Source: Allodiplogaster sudhausi
Taxonomy: Eukaryota; Nematoda; Chromadorea; Rhabditida; Diplogasteridae
Assembly (NCBI GenBank): GCA_945643635.1
Contig: CALZFC010000017.1
Coordinates: forward strand, 3,342,001 to 3,406,000
Length of the DNA stretch: 64,000 nt
Direction of reading: 5' to 3'
A program made the position numbers and the translations under genes. Under the pieces are notes generated by a model. The model saw only the letters and a program-made list of their open reading frames with translations. It did no database searches and was not told where the DNA came from. Shown here piece by piece: positions 48,192 to 56,808 of the stretch (position 1 is the first letter of the stretch; each line of letters begins with the position of its first letter).

Positions 48192-48809
48192 GTGAGTCTT
48201 TCTCTTCAAACTTTAGCAGATACTATTAAACATATTTGTCCTGATAGTAAAGATATTGTTAGAAAATTGAAACAATTAGACTCAAAACAAAATATTGATA
48301 TCATTAATGGAGCTATTTCTACAATAGAAGAAATTGACGAAATGGTAAATAAAGCAAAATTACCTAAAGAAGTTTCTGATGCAGCAAAGTATATTTTGTC
48401 TTTAATAGTTGCTACTCAAAGTGAAACTGAATGTGCTCTAAACACTGCAGCTAACTTTCAAATGAAAGCTAGAGAATATAAAAGAGCTTTTGAGGAATCA
48501 CAGAAAAATTATAATGAAATTCATGAAAAATTTACAAAGTTACAGAAACAATCGAACATGAAACTTGAACCCAAGAAAGAAGTAACATTTAATTTAAACC
48601 AAATAACTGTTCATTCTTCTAGATTATCAAAGGAAGATCGAGATGCTTTACTAAAAGGTGATATTGGTGATCTTGGTAATTCAAACATTCGATTAAAAGT
48701 AGTAGATGTGAAAAGCAAAACAGGTGCTAGTTTAAATGGTGTTACTCATGTTTATGCTAAAACTTTAGGACAAACTGATGAAACCAAAAATATTGTTATC
48801 AAAAAGTAA
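48192..48809 (+). CDS. Maverick helical protein of unknown function (205 aa)
   Basis: The first 130 residues are helical and coiled-coil-like (MNKAKLPKEVSD region, KAREYKRAFEESQKNYNEIH). The tail carries LSKEDRDALLKGDIGDLG and a beta-rich end. The frame starts with GTG directly after a TAA; no ATG is available. A TTTTCAG immediately upstream (48,174-48,180) could be a splice acceptor, so the first coding exon may lie elsewhere. The family is not recognised. Confidence 0.5.
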   Translation: MSLSLQTLADTIKHICPDSKDIVRKLKQLDSKQNIDIINGAISTIEEIDEMVNKAKLPKEVSDAAKYILSLIVATQSETECALNTAANFQMKAREYKRAFEESQKNYNEIHEKFTKLQKQSNMKLEPKKEVTFNLNQITVHSSRLSKEDRDALLKGDIGDLGNSNIRLKVVDVKSKTGASLNGVTHVYAKTLGQTDETKNIVIKK

Positions 48810-48824
48810 ACTTTTCAAATTGAA

Positions 48825-48945
48825 GTTATCAAAAATGTAAAAATGTATTTTCCTAGGTTTTGCTATGCAAAAATGTAATTTCCTAGTTTCATTCAAAAAT
48901 GTAAAAATGTATCTTCCTAGGTTTTGCTATGCAAAAATGTAAAAA
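48825..48945. repeat. AAAAATGTAAAAATGTAT imperfect tandem repeats
   Basis: Three imperfect copies of a unit near 40-60 bases containing TTCCTAGGTTTTGCTATGCA lie between the 205-aa gene and the 3' end of the ATPase reading frame. The array overlaps the original stop region of the ATPase. Confidence 0.65.
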
Positions 48946-49109
48946 TATTTTAATTGTTTCCTGAATTTTCCATCATTTAGATCACTGGTTTTGTCAATAG
49001 TTAAAAAAGAATACTTCTCACTCCAAACTTCTCTGATCATTTCAGAAAATTCTTTTTTTGGAATTTCACCACAATGATCACGATAAATGTAATCAATATT
49101 TAATTTGTC

Positions 49110-49715
49110 TTAAGGGAATACAATGAATAAATTAGCATTCTCTCTAATCGTATTCTTTGGAAGTTTAATGTAACTCTGACTGATATAAAAACAATCTATG
49201 TTGTTATGACGTCCACGAGTGTAATATTGTTCTATTTTGCTTTGTTTTTCTAACATTAGATCATCAAAAATCATTAAAGTTTTTAATTTGGGATCAATGG
49301 TACTAGGATCTGGAATATCTTCACAACTTTCGAAACAATGAATTGATATTCTTTCTACATTATCTTCTTTTTCTTCAATAATAAATTTTTGATTCTTAAA
49401 ACAATCATTTATTTCTTTTTTACTCAATTTATTTCTCAAACCATTTATAAGAACTTGATAAGATGGTTGAAATAAAGTAGTTGAAAAGATGTATAAATTA
49501 TCATAATCTAAGTATTCTTCGTAAGAATTCACAGGTGAATCCGTAGGAGATTCTTTAAAATTAGTACCTCCTAAGAGTAAATTCATCAACAGATTTGTTT
49601 TTCCACATCCTGATTTTCCGATTAAACAACCCCTTATTGATTGTGGTAAAAGTGGATTATTATTTCTTTTAGGATAAAAATTCTTAACAGAATAATTTGA
49701 AAAATCTGGTGACAT
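49110..49715 (-). CDS. Maverick packaging ATPase (FtsK/A32-like), prematurely stopped
   Basis: This P-loop ATPase pumps DNA into capsids. It shows Walker A GKSGCGKT (residues 33-40), Walker B LMIFDD (147-152), then GRHNNIDCFYISQSY (sensor-type region). The frame stops with TAA at 49,110-49,112 right after NLFIVFP. The same frame continues open for about 60 more codons to a stop at 48,927 and still looks like the family's C-terminal end (DYIYRDHCG..., TIDKTSD). A single nonsense change therefore truncates the protein at 201 residues. The start ATG is at 49,715, with a 41-base repeat array between it and the divergent minor capsid gene. Confidence 0.85.
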   Translation of the reverse strand: MSPDFSNYSVKNFYPKRNNNPLLPQSIRGCLIGKSGCGKTNLLMNLLLGGTNFKESPTDSPVNSYEEYLDYDNLYIFSTTLFQPSYQVLINGLRNKLSKKEINDCFKNQKFIIEEKEDNVERISIHCFESCEDIPDPSTIDPKLKTLMIFDDLMLEKQSKIEQYYTRGRHNNIDCFYISQSYIKLPKNTIRENANLFIVFP

Positions 49716-49744
49716 AGTCTCTTATTTAGAAACGATGAATAATT

Positions 49745-49865
49745 TAAAGAAATTAAATTGGAATTTATCTTCTTTAAATAAATGACTGCGAAATTAAATT
49801 GGAATTTATTTTCTTTAAATAAATGACTGCGAAATTAAATTGGAATTTATTTTCTTTAAATAAAT
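49745..49865. repeat. 41-bp x3 tandem repeat covering the minor capsid start
   Basis: The unit GAAATTAAATTGGAATTTAT plus 21 more bases, ending ATGACTGC, occurs three times. Each unit contains ATGACT, so the start codon context of the minor capsid gene (ATGACTACA at 49,864) is repeated upstream as two decoy starts, each closed by a TGA after about 14 codons. Confidence 0.85.
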
Positions 49866-50265
49866 GACTACACTTTTTCTCGAAATAGATTCTAATGAGA
49901 AAACATTTGAGTTTGAGTTCTCTTTTTTACCTTTATTAGAAAAACAATATGAAATGACTGTAGTAAAAATTGAAGGAGTTCTCCAAGAAAAAGGAAGTGA
50001 GAAAGATAAAAAAATTAACTTTGCATACCTTTCTTGCAATCTAATTTGTGATACTTTCATTAATGAAAGGCAAAGTAATGTAATTTGTAAGTTCAAAAAA
50101 TATAAAGGAGAAGTAATTTATAATCCAAACAATCTGATTTATCATAAAATTGTTGGAAGACCTAACACATTAACCTTGAAAATTGTAGATAATAAGAATA
50201 ATGTTATAAGTTTCGAGGAATGTAATATGAGTTTAGAAATTCATCTAAAGGAGATCTTAAAGTAA
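49864..50265 (+). CDS. Putative minor capsid (penton, single jelly-roll) protein
   Basis: A 133-residue beta-rich protein. Its tail (NNLIYHKIVGRPNTLTLKIVD... then NMSLEIHLKEIL) follows the pattern of the small Polinton capsid protein, where a phrase like NIIYxPVN...IRIVDQ...IRLHLK is typical. It would form the capsid vertices. The frame is intact. It is divergent from the ATPase gene and convergent with the small minus gene at 50,257. Confidence 0.6.
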   Translation: MTTLFLEIDSNEKTFEFEFSFLPLLEKQYEMTVVKIEGVLQEKGSEKDKKINFAYLSCNLICDTFINERQSNVICKFKKYKGEVIYNPNNLIYHKIVGRPNTLTLKIVDNKNNVISFEECNMSLEIHLKEILK

Positions 50266-50529
50266 TTTGAATCCAGATCCAGACTTCAAAGATTTCAAAA
50301 AGTTTTCATTATCTTTGGTTAATTTGTTATTCTTGACTTCTGTTTTCTTATTTTTCTTCTTATTCTTCACTTCTCCATCTCTTTCTTCTTCATTCTCATC
50401 CTTTTCAATTAATTGAATTTTATCTTTTTTCTCTGGATATACAATATAATTGGAGCTATTGCCGGAATCAAAAATTCTCATTTTATTTAAGGAATATAAA
50501 TTATTTAAGATAAAATATACTTTAATCAA
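50257..50529 (-). CDS. Small charged Maverick protein (90 aa or 74 aa)
   Basis: It contains a Lys/Glu-rich stretch (EEERDGEVKNKKKNKKTEVK) and ends NFLKSLKSGSGFKLL. A second Met (MRIFDSGNSSNY) is a likelier start, about 48 bases downstream. Eight bases of overlap with the glycoprotein's end place it in one leftward cluster. Function unknown. Confidence 0.45.
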   Translation of the reverse strand: MIKVYFILNNLYSLNKMRIFDSGNSSNYIVYPEKKDKIQLIEKDENEEERDGEVKNKKKNKKTEVKNNKLTKDNENFLKSLKSGSGFKLL

Positions 50530-52648
50530 CTACAAGAGAATGATTTGAAGGATTACGTTTCAAGACTTGTAGTTCTAATCCAACATGTTCATTTTCATTC
50601 TTTCTTCTATTATTCTTTCTTCTTTCAACAAAAACTTTTGGAGATAGAATCATCCAAAATGTTCGAACAATAAAAATGTAAAACAGTGTTACACCAATTG
50701 TAACATAAATCCTCCATGCAAAGATGTAGTATTTTTCAAAGAAACTTCCAACTTCATCTAATATTTCATGTGGAATCATTGAGTTTTGTTCACTCGATTT
50801 CATTTCTATTGCTATAGATGATTTTTGACGTATCTCTTCAATTAGTTCTTCTTCTAAATTAGTTTTCATATCAAAAAGGATATGTTCATGGAATATTATC
50901 TTATCATCTAGGAAATTCAGATTGTAATTCTTAACATCTGCGAGAATTGTTACATTTGCATCAATTGGATTGTTTCGTTGTAATTTGTTGGAAATTACAT
51001 CATCTTTGTAGTACCATATCTTATCTCCGAAGTCTTTTATTTTAATTGGAATTTGTCCATGTGATAATACTGAACCTAATTCTTTACTATTGAAATCAGA
51101 TAAATCAACATAAGATATCTGATCTTCATCAATTTCTTTACAAAAAGTTACTTCAACTACACTTGAAATAGAAGTATAGTCAAAAACTTTCACTCTTATA
51201 GCTGAATAATTCAATTGTTTTTGAATATATCCGTTAGGATTTTCTCTGATGAACATTTCAAGTATTTCATTGTGATCATTGAAAATATTGCACATCATTT
51301 CAGTTGTATGACGTATTTGATTATTTTCAATATTCTCTAGATATTGGAACTCTCCAGCTGCTTGAAAATCGGAATACGTTGATCTTTTCTCTTTTGTTGA
51401 ATATATTGATCTTTTAGCTCTTATCGAATTATCATTTGGAATTAAGTTTTGTTGTTCTTGTTGTTGTCTTAACCTTTTCTCTTCATGTCTTTTCAGTAAT
51501 TCTTCTTGTCTTTTCATTTTTTCTTCAACATGTGCATTGTGTCTTTGTATTTCTTCCTCTCTTCTAACTTTTTCTGCAAACTTTTCTTCATTTCTTCTTT
51601 TTACAAATTGTAAACGCTCTTTTTCTGATTGTTCTATCAATTGTTCTCTTATTTTTCTTAATTCTTCATCACTTTTTCTTAATTCTTCTTGTTGTCTTTT
51701 TCTTAATTCTTCTTGTTGTCTTTTTCTTAATTCTTCTTGTTGTTGTCTCTCTTTTTCATTTAGTTGAGAATTTTGTCTTATTAAAGGATTTCCTTTAGAA
51801 GTACTAGTGAATTCTAAAGGAATGGATAAAGATGTTTCAATTTGTGAAAGGGATTTCGGTTTTCTTCTTTCAGTCTTTAGTTCAACTTTTTTTACAGCAA
51901 AACCTTCTTCAGTAGTTAATAGATTATATCCACAATCAATCACATTTTCATTTTTTACACTTAATCCTATTTGATTTTGATTATTAATCCACAAATCATT
52001 ACTGATGATTCCATCAAATTTTCCTAATGAAATAAATTTACATTTTTGATCTTTATTTACATCCCAAATCATAACTTCATTACTTTTAATTTCGCAAGAT
52101 CCTCGAGAATAATCACACTTTTTCATATCAGCCAAAACATTAGTAGGATTTTTCTGATCAAAATGGGAATAAACTTTAGTTTCAATAATAATACAGTTTT
52201 CCTTTAGAAATCTTTTAGGTGAAACCAAACTTGTGAATCTATTTGGATATTCCACTTCGATTTTATTATTCGTTGACCAACTATTCTCTCCTTTTTGTAA
52301 TGTTCCGAAGCTACATTTCTTATTTAAAATCATATCTTTACATTCATTAATTGAAATGAGTTTATTATTTAATTCTTTTTCTACAAGATGTTCATATCCT
52401 GAAAAATCTGTGTACATTGAAACTTCGCTTACTAGTTTCTTACATAAATGTGCATTAGAAATGTACTCAATTATATTTGGTTTGAATACTTCATACCTAA
52501 CAAGTTTAGTTGTATTCTTAAATAAGTAATTACATTTTGGTAGCTTTGGTAATCCGAAATATTGAATAGGAGAAGTATCAGTACATACAATAGGTTTACT
52601 TTCAGCAAAAATTAATTGTATGATGAAAATTGAAATAATAATCATCAT
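50522..52648 (-). CDS. Maverick membrane glycoprotein, putative viral-type fusogen (708 aa)
   Basis: Type I membrane architecture: signal peptide (residues 1-15), Cys-rich ectodomain (about 22-240), a long charged coiled coil (about 297-400) with tandem KRQQEELR units, two dibasic sites that could be furin-type cleavage points (AKRS at 411-414 and KEKRS at 419-423), a second ectodomain with conserved-looking Cys (about 425-640), one TM helix (about 643-666) and a 40-residue basic tail. Several N-glycosylation sequons are present. Nematode Mavericks are known to have captured an envelope fusogen (gB-like MFUS); the spacing of Cys and Trp in the first half also reminds me of chuvirus/mononegavirus-type glycoproteins. 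Neither link is proved here. The frame is complete, unlike the polymerase, ATPase and integrase. Confidence 0.7.
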   Translation of the reverse strand: MMIIISIFIIQLIFAESKPIVCTDTSPIQYFGLPKLPKCNYLFKNTTKLVRYEVFKPNIIEYISNAHLCKKLVSEVSMYTDFSGYEHLVEKELNNKLISINECKDMILNKKCSFGTLQKGENSWSTNNKIEVEYPNRFTSLVSPKRFLKENCIIIETKVYSHFDQKNPTNVLADMKKCDYSRGSCEIKSNEVMIWDVNKDQKCKFISLGKFDGIISNDLWINNQNQIGLSVKNENVIDCGYNLLTTEEGFAVKKVELKTERRKPKSLSQIETSLSIPLEFTSTSKGNPLIRQNSQLNEKERQQQEELRKRQQEELRKRQQEELRKSDEELRKIREQLIEQSEKERLQFVKRRNEEKFAEKVRREEEIQRHNAHVEEKMKRQEELLKRHEEKRLRQQQEQQNLIPNDNSIRAKRSIYSTKEKRSTYSDFQAAGEFQYLENIENNQIRHTTEMMCNIFNDHNEILEMFIRENPNGYIQKQLNYSAIRVKVFDYTSISSVVEVTFCKEIDEDQISYVDLSDFNSKELGSVLSHGQIPIKIKDFGDKIWYYKDDVISNKLQRNNPIDANVTILADVKNYNLNFLDDKIIFHEHILFDMKTNLEEELIEEIRQKSSIAIEMKSSEQNSMIPHEILDEVGSFFEKYYIFAWRIYVTIGVTLFYIFIVRTFWMILSPKVFVERRKNNRRKNENEHVGLELQVLKRNPSNHSLVVD
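51640..51770. repeat. 24-bp tandem repeat inside the glycoprotein gene
   Basis: TCTTAATTCTTCTTGTTGTC plus four bases repeats about three times, with further degenerate units, encoding KRQQEELR on the minus strand. It lengthens the coiled coil in frame. Confidence 0.85.
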
Positions 52649-52704
52649 TTAATACTCAAAAAATTATTATAAGAAATTCTTATAAATAAAATTTATCTCT
52701 ATAA

Positions 52705-53952
52705 ATGGAATCATTTGATCGAATTTTAGATATTGGTAGACCCGTTGTGAATGATACTTCAGTTCAAAAAGAAAATCTTATAAACATTTTTCCTACTTCA
52801 GGTTCAAATTTAAATCAGCTTAGTGAGATAAATTTCATAATTGAAACATGTGATCAGTATCTCCTACTTCATAAAAGTTATTTATTCTTAGAAGTGAAAT
52901 TGAGTAAATTAGATGACTCAGCTTTAGCTGATACAGATGAAGTTTCTTTGACAAATAATGCTCCTATGTTTCTATTCGATAGAGCTTCTTACAATATTGA
53001 TGGAATGCAAGTTGAGAATATTATTGATCCGGGAAGAGCTAGTTTAATGAAAGGACTTCTGACTTATTCTTCTACTATGAATAAGCAGAATACATTTGGT
53101 TGGATACTTGAGACCAAAGATATTCTTACATACAAGATAAATAAATACACAAAAAATAGAAAAGGTAATAACACTTTTTGTATTCCACTAAGTCATATTT
53201 TTGGGTTCACAGAGTGTTATAATCGAGTAATTTATGGAAGAAAACACAACTTATCACTCTATAGATCTCCAGAAAATAAAAATTCACTTGTTTCTTCTGA
53301 TCCAACAAAATTTACTGCTAAATTAATGATTAATAAAATACAATGGATTATTCCTAAAATTGTTCCCAGTCTTGAAATGCAAAATAAATTAATGAATATT
53401 CATGAGAGCAGTAAACTTATTCAAATGCCATTCATTTCAAGACAATTTGAAAGTTATAACATTCCAAATGGTAATCGTGAATTTACTTGGAAACTAGGAA
53501 CGAAATATGATAAAATCAAGTACATTGTAGTAGCATTTCAATGTGCTAGAGATAACAACTATCAGAACGCAAGTAAGTTTGATAATTGTGGACTCGAAGA
53601 AATTTATGTTGAATTAAATTCAGAAAGATATCCATATGAATGCTTAAAATTCGATTTCGATAAATTCAATGCTGTTCAACAATACAATTTTGCTAAAGAA
53701 TTCAGAAATAGTTACTATGAGTCAGTAAAAGACTATATTTTCATGGAAGAAGATGTATATTATTACTATTATCCACTATTAGTTTTCGATGTTTCAAAAC
53801 AAAATGATAGAATAATTCAATCTAGGCCTGATGTAACAATTAAAGCCTCATTCAATAAAAATATTCAACAAAGTACAAAGTGTTATGCTTTAATTATGAG
53901 TGAAAATATCGTTGAAGTCAAAGATAATAGAGTGAAAGTTGTAAGTATATAA
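52705..53952 (+). CDS. Maverick major capsid protein (double jelly-roll)
   Basis: This 415-residue protein is predicted to form the hexon-like shell. Two beta-rich halves are visible: the first with MFLFDRASYNIDGMQVENII and FCIPLSHIFGFTECYNRVIYG (a typical Polinton capsid phrase) and YGRKHNLSLYR, the second from FTWKLGTKYDKIKYIVVAFQ onward. The length is slightly under the usual 450-650. The start ATG is at 52,705, 56 bases from the divergent glycoprotein start, so the pair shares a promoter region. The frame is intact. Confidence 0.82.
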   Translation: MESFDRILDIGRPVVNDTSVQKENLINIFPTSGSNLNQLSEINFIIETCDQYLLLHKSYLFLEVKLSKLDDSALADTDEVSLTNNAPMFLFDRASYNIDGMQVENIIDPGRASLMKGLLTYSSTMNKQNTFGWILETKDILTYKINKYTKNRKGNNTFCIPLSHIFGFTECYNRVIYGRKHNLSLYRSPENKNSLVSSDPTKFTAKLMINKIQWIIPKIVPSLEMQNKLMNIHESSKLIQMPFISRQFESYNIPNGNREFTWKLGTKYDKIKYIVVAFQCARDNNYQNASKFDNCGLEEIYVELNSERYPYECLKFDFDKFNAVQQYNFAKEFRNSYYESVKDYIFMEEDVYYYYYPLLVFDVSKQNDRIIQSRPDVTIKASFNKNIQQSTKCYALIMSENIVEVKDNRVKVVSI

Positions 53953-53972
53953 TAATAAGACAAAAGGATCTC

Positions 53973-54473
53973 CTACGGATTCACCTGTGAATTGTAAAAT
54001 GAAGGAATCCAAGAGTTGAACTTTTCTAGATATCCAAACCACTTTACAAAAATCTCTTTTATACCTTTTCTTGTTCTACGTTTAAGAATTGTTTCAATTT
54101 TATATTCTTGTTTAACATTATTGAAAATTGTCAATTCTTCTTCATAAAATTTTCCTTTGATTTCTTCATCTGCAAGATCTGCTAATTCATATGTTGGTGG
54201 AGAAGTTTGATAAACTTTGTTAATTTTGAATATCTCAGTACTCCAATTCGGAAGATATCCTTTATCGAAAATGGTTTTATACTTTGTTATTCTTACAGTA
54301 TCTCCTATTTTGAACTTGGGAATTTGAGATTTTTCTGTATTTGGAGGAAATAGATTTGCATAAACTTCTTCACTCTTTTTTGCATTTGATGCTTCCTTAG
54401 GAGTCATTTTAATGCTACTGTGATAATGATTATTGTAGCCTGAAACAAGATCACCAAGGATATGTATCCATTT
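53973..54473 (-). pseudogene. Maverick integrase, C-terminal fragment
   Basis: Reading leftward from about 54,473 the frame gives KWIHILGDLVSGYNNHYHSS, then IKMTPKEASNAKKSEEVY (end of the retroviral-type core), FKIGDTVRITKYK (SH3-like C-terminal domain) and YKIETILKRRTRKGIKEIF...WFGY...FNSWIP (chromodomain-like end). The HHCC zinc domain and the DDE catalytic residues are missing; to the right of 54,473 the sequence is unrelated. Such an enzyme cannot integrate DNA. Its last codons coincide with a 26-base block also found in the ATPase gene. Confidence 0.85.
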
Positions 54474-56530
54474 CAGAGGGAGATAAGGGACTGATCAGAA
54501 GGGCGAAGGGAACGGCCGTGCCCTGCATAGTTCTATCTTTCTTTCAATCTTTCCTCCCCACTCTCTTTGTCTCTTTCATGCTCTCTCCTCTCTCTCTCTC
54601 TCTCTCTTGAATAGCCTTGACTATTTCGCTATTGGGTGCAGTTGTCAAGCATCCGGGCATTCGTGCACTGAAAGCGCTCGAACTCGTGCAGAATCGTCAC
54701 CTTCATTCTGCTTCTCTCGCTCCCTCCATTTCATGCATGCTCTCTAGAAATGTTCTTTCGCATCCCAATTCCTCCTTGTCTTTCTTGCTCGCTCATCACT
54801 CATGCGGGTAGCTTTACTGTTAATGATTTTACTCATTATTATTCTTAATCAGTCCTGAATTTGCCATGCTTGGAATCCAGATATTTTAACGATAAACTGC
54901 GTTTAAATGATTGCTGAACAATGAAATTTTTTTCAGTCGAACAGGATTACTACATTTTTCAATCATTTTTTCCCTGAAATTGAGAAGTTTTGATTGTGTT
55001 GAACTTCAGTTGACGCTCAGAAATATATGCCTTGTGTTGGACACTCAGTGCTCGCAATTAATTATATTCATTTAAGAATGGATTACACTGTTGTATTCTG
55101 CAAACGATACATAAAAAACGTCAGATACATAGTAAAACAGCTTTATTAGCAATCCAACTACTGTTAAATTTGAAAATCCAACTACTGTTAAATATGTCCA
55201 TACATAAGAATATTGTCCACTTAAAGGAGCATGAACACCCAAAACTCCTACACGGAAAGACCTGTATGTTTCTGCTGAGATACTGTAGCGTGAACGCGAA
55301 CATGCGGACTCGTAAAAGTTTCGAAAATTTTTGAAAGTGAAACCTTGCCAGCTTGTTTCCGTTTCTTTTTTGTTGTTCTATTGTGTGTTTTGCTCGATAT
55401 ATTTCATACCAATATTCTGGAGCTATTCGTTTGCTATGTCTAACCTGATATTTGTGCGCTTCAGTTGCTATAACTGACTCAGGTGAACCCTCGAGCAGCT
55501 AGAATTTGTTTAACTGAGCATTTGTTTTGTTGTTTTGTTTAGTAACAACGGCACATCGGGCGAAGCCTTTCGATCGGGCGACTTCTTACGAAAGGATTCA
55601 TCCAATATGTTTCTCCTTTTTGTCCATTTTTAAACGATATACATATTACCGAGCTATTGTCCCTTTTTTAATGCTTCCTCCGTTGATGTTTTTCGCAGTT
55701 TTCCACGACCACTAGGCCATAGGTTATCAATTACAAAATGTTTTCGATTCAAGAAGCAGTTTTAATACATTTATGATTTACTTCACCTTCATGATTCACA
55801 GGCCCGCTCGCTTCGATCCGATTGAGTGACAACCTGCTCGGCTGAGGTGGAAGCCGCTGTCAACAATCAGGTACACATCACCATCTTTCGCCTAATTAAA
55901 CAGATGCGATTCATTTGTCATTTATGGCCACTTATGGGTTTGTAGTTATATGGCAATTTAGATGTATTTATGATTGCAATACAAAAAAACAACACAGCAG
56001 GATTATATCTGCAAGCCTTCTTGCAGATATAATCCTGCTGTGTTGTCTTTGCAACCATGCTTATGTTATTTATCGTTTACGGAATTAGTCTATATTGTTC
56101 TCGTTTCTGAAAGGAAATTAGGTATTCTTGGGGTTGTGGACAGTGCTGAACAAGGGCGGTGCATGTGCCTTGCTGAACCCACCTGGTTTGATCAAAATCG
56201 TGTTGAACCCTCCTCCCCCCCTCTCGAATTGCTCACCTCAGTGTAAAAGCAAGTTTTTGCTTGAAAAAAGGAATTTACCCAACATATGATGTTTGATCGA
56301 TAAAAAGAATTTTTTTGGCTTTGCATCCTCCTTCCTTTTCACCACCCCCGGCCTAGAGACGTGCACCGGTCACTGTTTAGCACTGGTTATTTCTTAGACT
56401 AATAGATTTTATAGTGTTTGTTTCTTAAAATAACTCTGTAATCTTTACCTGAATATATTTTAAATTATTTAGAAACTTTTTAAAATATATATATTCAAAC
56501 GATGACTAAGAAAAAAGACTATGTATTGAT
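54474..56530. other. Non-coding stretch right of the Maverick
   Basis: No gene is supported. There is a CT repeat around 54,580-54,608 and a perfect hairpin at 55,989-56,046. The short frame after an acceptor-like CAG at 54,641 (VVKHPGIRALKALELV) was not recognised. No last exon of the plus-strand kinase was found here. Confidence 0.5.
55989..56046. repeat. Perfect 26-bp hairpin
   Basis: ACAACACAGCAGGATTATAT CTGCAA (55,989-56,014) is followed by a 6-base loop and its exact complement (56,021-56,046). The AT/GC mix and perfect stem suggest a foldback repeat or an RNA hairpin; there is no coding content. Confidence 0.9.
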
Positions 56531-56537
56531 TTGCCAG

Positions 56538-56757
56538 GATGACTTTTCCGCGGCTTTTTTGCTGTGGTTCGCCGCCGCGAAGGCGGACGATGTGGAGACA
56601 ACCTAGAGAACTCGCGGCCACGCCCGGACTACTCAATGGAATGACAGCACGGGGGTTGTGGGCAGAGAAAGAATGAGACAGAGAGCGAGAGGGCAGAGAA
56701 AGAAAGAGGCAAAGAGCTTTCTCTCCCTTTCCATGTCTCTTCCATATCTCTGTCTGT

Positions 56758-56808
<51 letters not shown>

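Larger units (their letters stand above)
41830..54473. mobile_element. Maverick/Polinton (virus-like DNA transposon), truncated
   Basis: The element of about 12.6 kb carries the Polinton core set: adenain-like protease, protein-primed PolB, packaging ATPase, major and minor capsid proteins and integrase, plus a membrane glycoprotein. It is much more AT-rich than the host exons and its genes lack recognised introns. The left end is inferred near 41,830 where kinase similarity stops; the first 300 bases repeat the phrase TTTTTGCCCACTTTCTCAAAAC. The right end is set at about 54,473 where integrase homology stops inside the gene. No inverted copy of the left end is seen on the right, so the right terminal repeat and most of the integrase are gone. 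Confidence 0.9.

Noticed and set aside
51537..52529. Plus-strand frames opposite the glycoprotein
   Set aside because: They are antisense shadows of the 708-codon gene; their Ser/Leu/Phe content comes from the coiled-coil repeats.
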